This document shows positions 39,731 through 50,660 of a stretch of 64,000 nt of DNA, in pieces. The stretch's first letter is position 1. Each line of letters begins with the position of its first letter. Location of the stretch: positions 56,316,798 to 56,380,797 of the forward strand of contig NC_089755.1 in the NCBI RefSeq assembly GCF_040412425.1. Direction: 5' to 3'. Source of the stretch: Macrobrachium rosenbergii (lineage: Eukaryota; Arthropoda; Malacostraca; Decapoda; Palaemonidae). The notes beneath the pieces were generated by a model. It made no database searches, had not been told where the DNA came from, and worked only from the letters and a program-made list of their open reading frames with translations. A program made the position numbers and the translations under genes.

Positions 39731-40001
39731 TAAGTATACCTTAGTTTTACCAGACCACTGAGCTGATTAACAGCTCTCCTAGGGCTGGCCCGAAGGATTA
39801 GACGCATTTTACGTGGTTAAGAACCAATTGGTTACTTAGCAACGGGACATACAGCTTATTGTGGAATCCGAACCACATTATAGCGAGAAATGAATTTCTA
39901 TTACAGAAATAAATTCCTCTAACTCTTCATCAGCCGGCCGGGGGAATCGAACTCCGGCCCAGCGAGTGCCAGTCCACAGCTCTACCGACTCACCCAACGA
40001 A
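39731..40001 (-). mobile_element. tRNA-derived SINE, copy with intact head
   Basis: Read on the - strand the element begins at about 40001 with a tRNA-like head: a box A (GGTAGAGCTGTGG) and a box B (AGTTCGATTCC) of an internal Pol III promoter. The body ends near TAAGGTATACTTA at 39731. The body matches the copy at 54466-54677. Confidence 0.7.
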
Positions 40002-40018
40002 GAGCTTCCAGACGAGAG

Positions 40019-40022
<4 letters not shown>

Positions 40023-40088
<66 letters not shown>
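40023..40088. repeat. (TA)n array next to the SINE head
   Basis: Pure TA about 20 bases from the tRNA-like end of the SINE. Confidence 0.95.
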
Positions 40089-40091
<3 letters not shown>

Positions 40092-40464
40092 CAGTATAGT
40101 TACACACGCCTCTTCATTGAATGATGTCCTAAAGATGTTTTCGACAAAATACGATATCTTCCCCATTATACGCCAAGTATGAATCCCCCCTATACAAAAA
40201 TTGCTAACTTCGATCCAAACTACTTTCTACGAGGGATAACGTGAAGAAGACGCAGAGAAAGTACAGTACACTCCGAACAGACTTTCTAAAGAAAGTAGTC
40301 CTCAGCTGGAATGACAGTAGACGTCGAGTTCCGGCAGCGAGACGGAAGAAAAATGACTGGCACAATCAATACAACGAGAGGTCTTCTTCTTCTTCTTCTT
40401 CTCTTGGAACGAAATCAGATAAAAGAAAGTCGAGTGTTCGCTTATCTTAACTTACAGTCTTCGT

Positions 40465-40780
40465 AGGTGGGGGTATAGTGCGGTGCACTGTAGGCATTTT
40501 ACTTAATAAAGTTCTTTCCAACGTCCAATCCTTAAGACCCTAGCTGCTGCGACACCTTCCATTCCCTTTGACTGAACCTCCGTTCATATTCTCTTTCCCC
40601 CCCATCCCACTTTCCTCAACTCTCTCTCGGCAATTGTTGCTTAGTGCAACTGCTTTGAGGCTTCCCTCCTGTTACACCTGTCATGAAACCTTTTCACTCC
40701 CAATTTCCGTTTCATCAGCGCTGAATGACCCCATCGGTCCCAGCGCTAGCTAGCTGGGCCTTTGACCTAAATTCCGTATT
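40465..40780 (+). repeat. Family A dispersed repeat, near full length
   Basis: Runs from GTAGGTGGGGGTATAGTGCG to CCTAAATTCCGTATTC with all internal blocks. Confidence 0.75.
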
Positions 40781-41011
40781 CTTGATGCCTCTCTTAACTG
40801 ACAATAGTTCTCAGGGGAAGTGAGAGGAGTGTAAACAAAACAATTGTCAACAAATCATCTTGGAATTTCTGTTACGCGTTACTGTCAACCACGAAAGCCA
40901 CTGAAGTTGCTTTAGCTTGTCATTGTCAATATTGATATTCTTTGTGGAAGGTGACGCGGTTGCTTGCGGGATTATTATGTTATTCAGACAAAGAGGGATG
41001 GTACGTGATAC

Positions 41012-41084
<73 letters not shown>

Positions 41085-41159
41085 TAATCAGAATAAACAG
41101 ATAAACTTTATTATAGATGAACCACCCCGATACAGTTTTAATCCTATCTGATAGACTAC

Positions 41160-41231
<72 letters not shown>

Positions 41232-41440
41232 CTAGAAGATAAACCCCTTTCAAATGGAACAAGCCCACCACAGGGGCCACTGACTTGAAATTCAGGCTTC
41301 CAAAGAATATTATGGCTTTGATTCGAAAGAAGGAACAGAAAGCAATTTGAAATACAGGAAGGAGAGATCGCTTATTAAAAAAAAAAGAAATATATATATT
41401 AACAAATTAATAAATGAATAGATAAAAATGTAAGTCAGTT
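41012..41440 (-). mobile_element. Family B copy 7 with two (ATT)n blocks
   Basis: Two (ATT)n arrays (41012-41084 and 41158-41230), separated by about 70 bases of unique DNA, precede the reverse-complemented family B core and its AT-rich region. Confidence 0.65.
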
Positions 41441-41729
41441 ACTAGAATACGAGGAGAGTTGTATTAGGGTAGACACGAATATAAGTATAAGAACGACAGT
41501 AAGAAGAAGAAGAAGAAGAAGATGATGATGATGATCATAGTTTTTGGAATTCGTGAGAATTCTTTCCAAACCGGAAGATTGTCTGCAGGAAACTGTATGT
41601 CATCACACTCTTAAATCCAAGATCATCGACGGATAGCTTGTATACAGTATAGACGCGCTAGAATCTCACGCCCGGCTGAACAAACCAATCGTTTTCAGAC
41701 GAACAGTACTTTAAAAGCTCAGTCGACCT

Positions 41730-41730
41730 G

Positions 41731-41765
<35 letters not shown>

Positions 41766-41768
41766 CTG

Positions 41769-41848
<80 letters not shown>

Positions 41849-41860
41849 TAGATAGATATG
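41730..41860. repeat. (TG)n, TA-rich and (TA)n array
   Basis: Short (TG)n, then TA-rich DNA, (TA)n at 41775-41844 and (GATA)n. Confidence 0.95.
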
Positions 41861-43189
41861 TGTATGAGTATATATTTTCTGATTACTACGTCTTTTTTCC
41901 ATATTTTGCAAGTTCCAGACTCAGCTCTCTGTCTCTCTTTCTCTCTCTCTCGGCATATTTTTTGTCCGAGGTTACTGCAATGGCAGAATAAAAAATTACA
42001 TTGAATGAATTAAGTTTTCTGCGGACGCGAAAACCAAATAGTAGTTTCATCTGGCTTGTTTTAACCGCTACAAGCTAGCCGAACCAACGTCAGAATTGGT
42101 ATGACTGTTTTGTTTTAAGCTGCATAGAATTATCATCCACACTTTCAGTGTTTATACAGCAGCCTTTGCTGTGCATTTAAATACTGCATAGTCAGGTAGG
42201 ATCTGTTTAAGTAAATTCTGTCAACAAAATAAGTACATATCAGTAAGTTGTTCTATGTCAATCTTTCGATTTTGCTAATACATTTTCATCAGAGCCCCCC
42301 CCCCCAATACTTCTTGATTATTGAGAATCTGCGTAAATCATTTCTATAAATAATTTCTATCAGCAAAATAAATACATATCAATAAGTTGTTCTAAGCCAG
42401 TCTTTCGACATTTTCACCAGAGAGGTCACCCCGCACAAAAATAAAACCGCCACAGTCTAGAGTCTAGACAATTGTTGACAACAGTGTCCTTCTGGAAGGC
42501 TAACTGACACAGCTCTTCGCTCAGCTTGTCAAATACACCAACAAGGAACAACACTCTACGATTCCATTCATCATTTTGACTCTGAATGGATGGAAATCCG
42601 CATTGGTCTCTCTTCTCCTGAATTGATGCATTCGATAGTCGGTTTCAGTTCGGGATACCACAGAGGCGTTTGGCAATGTTCCTGCTAAGTACCCTTTTTA
42701 GTAAGCGTTGTTTTGGCCTTTCTACAAATTCACGCCACATTGCTACACCTGTTTCAGGAACAATTACGAATCCATGTATTACAGGCTATTGTTGTACTTT
42801 AGGTACTATGATTAACTGAAGTAATAGATTATAGACTCCCACATTACGAGCAAATGTTCAGGTCTTTTTTCATTAACACTTTGTCGCATTTTGAAGGCGA
42901 CGTATTCAAAGTTTGAAAGTTATACGAGACAGAATCTGCTAGGCTTCAAAGCAGTGATTATCCTAGCACACGCTGATATCAGCACAATAGCACACTCTCT
43001 TATTGATATCAGAAAGTGCTCTCTTTATTTCGTTATTTTATCAAAGAATCAATAAGATTCCAGTCCTAAATCACCAAGAAATGAATAAATAATTCATTTC
43101 TGGATTATGTAGCGTGACCATGAAATATCATTATTTTCCCTTCGACTTACAAACATTAACAAAGTTATAAATTCTTCTTCTTCTTCCAG
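41861..43189. other. Region upstream of the symporter gene, no promoter identified
   Basis: Contains the duplication at 42210-42425. A transcription start or untranslated exon is expected here or further left but could not be placed. Confidence 0.4.
42210..42425. repeat. Diverged tandem duplication, about 150 bp apart
   Basis: CAACAAAATAAGTACATATC and CAGCAAAATAAATACATATC, each followed by AAGTTGTTCTA and CTTTCGA blocks. A run of 11 C lies between. Confidence 0.7.
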
Positions 43190-43402
43190 GAAGACTCAGG
43201 AGCCGGGAGCCGGGAACCACGACCGTTGGCTTTCGAACTCGTCAAGATCATCTACTTAAAACGAGAAAGGGAAGACATTCACTACCTTAGGAAGAAAGAA
43301 TATAAGCCTTTGTATTCGAAAAAATCATAGTGAAGTCGTAAGATAAATTCATATTAGCTTTTATATAATCGTCCTCATCTGCACCAACACCACCAACCAA
43401 AA
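43190..43402 (+). other. Putative 5' UTR part of the symporter's first coding exon
   Basis: A pyrimidine-rich TTC run ending in CCAG at 43189 looks like a 3' splice site. If it is used, the first coding exon carries 213 bases of 5' UTR and an untranslated exon lies upstream. No TATA box or initiator could be placed. Inference from the splice-site look only. Confidence 0.4.
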
Positions 43403-43599
43403 ATGTCGATCGACGTCAACGAACTGGTCCAGCGGTTCAGCTGGGCCGATTATCTCGTCTTTGTTGCTATGCTGCTCGTCTCGGCCGTGATAGGAATCTT
43501 CTACGGCTTCTGCGGGAAGAAGGAAAACGATACGAAGGAGTTCCTCATGGCTGGGAAGTCCATGACGACTTTCCCGGTGGCTATGTCGCTGATTGCCAG
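43403..43599 (+). CDS. Symporter exon 1 (residues 1-65 plus 2 nt)
   Basis: Encodes the N-terminus, first membrane segment (about residues 16-37) and the start of the second. It ends in GCCAG followed by the donor GTGAGT. The split serine codon AG/C is completed by exon 2. Reading on into the intron meets TGA at once. Confidence 0.93.
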
Positions 43600-45122
43600 G
43601 TGAGTGATGTCATTCAGTCCACTGGGACTAGGTGTAGGAAGCCAGGGTCACCGCATTGACTGGCTGTGGTGAGGTGGTTGGTATACAGGTTCCTTGTGGT
43701 TGATGTGGGGTGGTACTCTAACTTTCCCAGTGGCTATGTCACTCATTGCCAGGTGAGTGATGTCATTCATTTCACTGGGACTAGGTGTAGGAAGCCAGGG
43801 TCACCGAAGTGACTGGCTGTCATGGGGTTGGACAAGGTTGGTATACAGGGCCCTTGGTGTTTGATGTGGGATGTTATTCCAACCTCCATGTTGCTAGTGT
43901 TGGATAGAAGTGGGTGAGTATGTAATACCGGAGGAAAAGGAGAAATATGGAGCAAACTCAATAAAGTCGAGATGATAATGATAATGATGATGAGTATATA
44001 TAAATACCAGCAATTCAAGACTTGGACAGCAGCCTCAAGGGAAGAAAGAACGGCGGTTTTAAAAACGTTCTTTTAGCAGATTATAATTAGACTGAAGATA
44101 TGTTATTTTCAAACCATTTCGTTCTTAGTTTGTGAGAAATCTTCCCTTCAAAATGAAATTAGACTGACATAAGTAAATAACTGTTAAAGACATTGTTCTG
44201 CTTTACAATATATCATTATAGTTATTATATCTAGTTAGCATGCATTCTTACAGAATGCGCTGGAATGCTATCCCCTTCCACAAAGGTCTCTGTAAATACA
44301 TATGTACATACTTTACATAATAAACAAGCTTAGTAAATGAATACAATAATGCTCTTAACATCACAACACTCATGGCTTTCAACTCCTTTCCCCTACAGCT
44401 TCATGTCAGCCATTACTCTCCTGGGAACGCCTTCGGAGGTGTACCAGTTCGGCTTCCTGTACTGGCTGGTCGGGTTCTCTTACTTCCTCGTTATGCCAGC
44501 TGCTGCTTACTTGTATTTCCCGGTCTTCCATGAAATTCAGGTACGTAGATTCAGCGTTGCAGCGCTGAATTGTGTGTGGTTTTAAGTCGTCTTTCTAAGC
44601 TGCCAATCTCGGATGAAAGATATGGGTCTAGGCCAATAGGTAAAGCCTGAGAGAGCTCTCAAGCGCTTAGGCCTACAAGACAGTGCGCTAAACTAGGGCA
44701 CAAGAACCAGGATGTTGTTTTTAGTTATCCTCTTGTACTAGAAGACTATTTACTATGCCAATCTCGGATGAAAGATGAGGGTCTAGACCAATAGAACTAG
44801 CTTGCAACTTGCAACAAAGCGCAAAGCGTTGATCTAAAAGACAGTACGCCTCGTACTAAAAAGAGTTTACTTCTTTAACCATAACTCTTCTCAATACCCA
44901 GGCGATTAAGCTTGTAGATTAAGCCTTTGGATTAAGCCTTTTACAAATCTGTACAACTCCAGACTTTGAAACAGATATGACTGTCGTATTCAGGTAGCTT
45001 CTTATAATAATTCCAAAATGTGTCATTTTCCCCACAGGTGACCTCCGCCTACGAATACTTGGAAATGAGATTCAGTCGTCCCGTGAGGTGGTTGGGATCT
45101 GCTACGTTTATTCTGCAGGTAA

Positions 45123-45185
<63 letters not shown>

Positions 45186-46636
45186 CATATCGTCAAGTTC
45201 CTACGACAGAGGTATGGCTGACGCTTTTCCACAGTTTTCATGAAAAATGTACTGTATTGTTGATATAAAAAAATTGTATTGTTCTTTCACTCTTAAGAAT
45301 ATATTGTTCTAGTTTTACTCTGAAAATGATATTGTTCTCATTTCATTCCTAAGAATATATTGTTCTAGTTATTAAGAACGATTTTCTTTTTGTTTATTCT
45401 AAAGACAATGTCAGTTTGTCACAGAAACATCATTATATGATTTTTCCAGAAATATCAGTCCTTTTGCCTCACCATATGGGGTAGTGCCATCATTGCACCT
45501 CACGCGGAGCACTGTAGGCATTAATTAATGGAACTACTACTATCAGTAGCAGAAAGTTTATGCTAACAATATTATAATTAATATTAAAATTTATTTTACC
45601 CTTTGGATTATATTTGCAACTTTCCGCAGAGCAGTTAGAACAAGCTCAATTTTATATATATATTGATTTTTTTTATTATACGGTACTCTGACTACTGCAG
45701 ACGACATAAATGAATACTCTGATTGTTGCAGACAGCATGTATGAATACTGACTGCTGCAGACAGCGTATATGAATACTCTGACTGCTGCAGACAGCATTT
45801 ATAAATACTCTGACTGCTGCAGACAGCATATATGAATACTCTGACTGCTGCAGACAGAATTTATAAATACTCTGACTGCTGCAGACAGTATTTATACAGA
45901 AAAAATACTCTGACTACTGTAGACAGAATTTATAAATACTTTGACTGCTGCAGACAGGATTTATACAGAAAATACTCTGACTGCTGTAGACAGCATTTAT
46001 AAATACTCTGACTGCTGCAGACAGGATTTATACAGAAAATACTCTGACTGCTGTAGACAGCATTTATAAATACTCTGACTGCTGCAAACAGTATTTATAC
46101 AGAAAATACTCTGACTGCTGTAGACAGCATTTATAAATACTCTGACTGCTGCAAACAGTATTTATACAGAAAATACTCTGACTGCTGTAGACAGCATTTA
46201 TAAATACTCTGACTGCTGCAGACAGTATTTATACAGAAAATACTCTGACTGCTGTAGACAGCAATTATAAATACTCTGACTGCTGCAGACAGGATTTATA
46301 AATACCCTGACTGCTGCAGACAGCATGTATAAATACATGAAATATGTCAGAACTTACTGTACTGTATTAATGGTCCCTCCATTTTCTGTACGTATGACGT
46401 GACCTATTTATGATACTTTTTGTTGTCTTTTTGTCAGATGTGTCTCTACATGGCTATTGTGGTCTATGCCCCTGCTCTGGCCTTAGCCCAGGTCACTGGT
46501 CTGAACGTCTACCTGTCAGTCAGTCTGATCTGCTTCGTGTGCATTTTCTACACCACTCTGGGAGGCATGAAGGCTGTGCTGTGGACTGATGCCTTGCAGG
46601 TAAGGGTTGACTGGGTTAGTTTGTTGTGTTTTTTGA

Positions 46637-46698
<62 letters not shown>

Positions 46699-49600
46699 GT
46701 AATAATAATGATATAATAAAAATAATAATGATAATAACAGTAGCTCAGAGAAGCAACACACTGTATCTCCAGTAATAATAACAACTCAGAGAAGCAACAC
46801 TGCATCTCCAGTCCCTACCCAAACGTAACGCTTCCCCCTAAACCCCTGCAGATGGTCATCATGTACGCCAGCATGCTCTTCGTCATCATCAAGGGCGCCG
46901 TTGACGTGGGAGGCTTCGAATACGTCTGGCAGAAGAACGTCGAAGGCGACAGGGCAGAGCTCATTAGCTTCGACCCAAACCCCACCACTAGACACACCTT
47001 CTGGACTCTGATCATCGGTGGCTACTTCACTTGGGTGACCATCTATGGCGTCAACCAGGCTCAGGTATATCTAGTTTTATCTTTTTTTAGTTTTTGTTGG
47101 CTGGTGCCATTTTTGGCTGGTGTATTCCTACAGGGTATATATAAAATACACAGGTGTACCAAACTCTCATGCCAATTTTACACAGATGTACCAGACTTTG
47201 GTGCCATTTTTACACAGGGGTACCAAACTTTGGTGTCATTTTTACACAATTGTACCAAACTTTGGTGTCATTTTTACACAGGTGTACCAAACTTTGGTGT
47301 CATTTTTACACAGGTGTACCAAACTTTGGTGTCATTTTTACACAGGTGTACCAAACTTTGGTGTCACTTTTACACAGTTGTACCAAAGTTTGGTGCCAAT
47401 TTTACACAGTTGTACCAAAGTTTGGTGCCATTTTTACACAGATGTACCAAAATGTGATGCCATTTTTACACAGATGTACCAAACTGTGATGCCATTTTTA
47501 CACAGTTGTATCAAACTGTGATGCCATTTTTACACAGATGTATCAAACTGTGACGCCATTTTTACACAGATGTACCAGATTTTGATGCCATTTTTACACT
47601 GGTTTACCAAACCTGGATACATAAGTGCCCCATTTGTTGACAATTTTTACCAAACTGGTGCCCTGGATGATCCACCATATCCTACAGCTTCATAACTCTC
47701 TTTTAATAATCCCTAAATTGATTATTTCAGGTACAAAGATACCTCTGCGTCAAGGAAAAATACATGGCTATCCGAGCCCTCTGGATAAACCTGGCAGGAC
47801 TCTTCATCCTCATGATCAGCTGCGCCTTCGGAGGGATGGTAGTTTACGCCAAATACTGGGACTGTGACCCAATAGCCTCTGGGACTGTCACCAAAGGAGA
47901 TCAGCTGTTCCCTCTGTTCGTCATGGACACTCTTGGAACCTGGATGGGTCTTCCTGGACTGTTCGTCTCTGGAATCTTCTCTGGAGCTCTGAGGTGAGAT
48001 GCTTGTGATCATTTTGAAAAAACACATACACAATATATATATATATACAAATTTCTGAGTCTAAAAATAATTTGGTTGGGAAAATGATTTTGTAGGCCTA
48101 TAAACTGATCTATAGGGTACCCATTCAAAAATGTTCTTGGGGTAAAAATAGACTGACGAACAAAGCGCAGTTGTAAACAGTATTCCGAGCATGACAATAA
48201 ATATCTGGGTGTTGAAGGCAGTGAAGACTGGGGCCCCTGAATTATCAGCAAAAACATGAAGAAGAACTAAAAGGTTTAGAAGCCTGAGGAACAAGAACAG
48301 ACCGTACCAACACTAACAGAAGAAATGGGATGTTTTGCACCAACACTAACAAAAGAAATGCAGTTTACATTGTAAAGCTACAGTAGTTAAGGCCATATTT
48401 TTCAAATCAGTCACCAAATCATTCGAAGTAGCTTGACAACCTCTGACAGTTTGCTGTTCACTCTGAATCGTCAAGGAAACTAACTTTATGTCCTAATTTC
48501 TTGACAGCACCGTGTCTTCCGGCATGAACTCGCTAGCTGCCATCGTCTTGGAGGACTTCATAAAAGCTGGCTGCTACCCGAACATCTCTGAGAAGAAAGC
48601 CACGTGGACTACCAAGGGCTTGTCTCTCTTCTTCGGTCTTTTGACATTTGCCCTCGTTTTCGTCGCAGAGCAGCTGGGAAATGTCCTGTCTGTGAGTAGA
48701 CAACCATGTCCACTAAATGAATATGAAAAATATTATGTATGTCAAGGAATTTAAGCCGCAAATATCACTTGCAATCTCTCCCTTCTCTTCAAAACCTGGT
48801 CTGTATAGGTGCACTGACCAGATACACCTCGACTTGGGGTGTAAGTTATTCCCCCAAGGTGTAGTGAATTCGGTATTAAGTGATGTTTGCGTCTTGATGT
48901 TTGTAAGTATAAAAAGAAGCGTGTGTGTATAAGTGACGAAACGCCATATATATTTAAATAAATATATATATGTAAGTAGCCAGGGCGTTTATTCAGAAAT
49001 ATTTTCCTATCTCCTTCAGGCTGCGCTGGGCATCTTTGGAATGGTCGGTGGTCCTCTCCTAGGTGTCTTCACCCTGGGCATGTTCTTCCCGTGGGCCAAT
49101 TCGAAAGTAAGTATGCACCTGTCGTTTTCAGTGATGATACCCATTCTTAACGGCTTTTCTGAAGTATTTTTGAGTAGAAACTCTCAAGTTATCGCCGTCG
49201 TAACTGTCAGAACTTGTATTTTCGTTCAAGTAATCACTAGGCCTACACCGTAGTACCGTAGTCACATTTCTTGCGTTCTTCCTCCACAGGGAGCATTCTT
49301 CGGCCTGTGGGTGAGTCTGTTCTTCACCCTGTGGATTGGCGTGGGCCACCAGGTCTCAAAACACAATGGCCTCATCGATCAGCCTATGAAACCGACCAGC
49401 ATAGCGGGATGTAACTTCAACGGGTCCATTACATCATTCACCTCTGCACTGACGCCCTCTGCTCTCACCGTTGAGTCTCTGATTTCAGAAGAACCGTAAG
49501 TATCTTGAAGGCAGGTCAAAAAGTCACAGAATAAAAGCTACAGGGGAAAAAAGTCACATTAATCTTTCCTAGAGAGTGACCCCCCAAGGGTTTTAGCCCG

Positions 49601-50075
49601 GTATGTAGGCCTATCTACTTTTGCGACGTGTTCAGTACAAGCCCGTCCGGGATTATCTTAAAAACTTAAACACAAGACTGTAAATATCATAAAGATAATG
49701 ACCCTCAAGATTTATCGTAAATTTTTCCCTGTGACTTCATTACCGGCTACTATAAATTAATGTGACTTTTTTCTGAGCCTTTTTTTTATAGCCACAACTG
49801 TGACTTTATTGAAAAAAAAATCTATTCTCTGACCCTCCAGTTTTTCGTTTTTACTCAAGAAAAATCAAGTGGCTACTCCTTATATTAATTACTCTTTGTG
49901 AATGAAACTAATATGGTGAAAAAGGCTTTGTAATGTAATGGCTCTCGAACAATTATGCCGTACTTTTATAAAGATATCATTGCTTGCGAAAATCAGCATT
50001 TATATATACATATATAATATATATACATACATTATTTATAATATAAACTACGTATATATATATACAGTATATAGG

Positions 50076-50130
<55 letters not shown>

Positions 50131-50427
50131 CATAGTATACAGGCCTATGCATATACATATACAAACGTGGTATGAAGGTACTAAACTCTCCCTTTCTCTC
50201 TTTTTTTTTCGCAAAGTGTGCAACAGGAGGAAGCCCTGGCCATTTACAGGCTTTCGTACATGTGGTACTCCGCAACTGGCTGCTTCACCGTCATCGTCGT
50301 AGGAATGATCATCTCCCTGATAACTGGGACACAAAACGTTCGTAAACTCGACCCTAGACTCGTATCCCCTGGCGTCTTTTGGTTCAAGAGATTCATACCT
50401 AAAATTGACGGCCTAGGAGAAGATTAC

Positions 50428-50505
<78 letters not shown>

Positions 50506-50582
50506 TTAATTTTTATAGTCGGCCATTTTTGTGGGTCTTTCGCCCTCTCTACTTTTTCATTTTATGTTTTTATTCTTTTTGT

Positions 50583-50660
<78 letters not shown>

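Noticed and set aside
39938..40001. A tRNA gene on the - strand
   Set aside because: Box A and box B are present, but the sequence continues into a SINE body shared with a second locus and no paired acceptor stem could be seen.
43721..43752. An additional coding exon of the symporter
   Set aside because: It duplicates only the last 32 bases of exon 1, has no acceptor, and would repeat residues already encoded; it is a pseudo-exon.
47120..47521. 133-residue and overlapping open frames in intron 5
   Set aside because: They are three frames of the 32-bp minisatellite.
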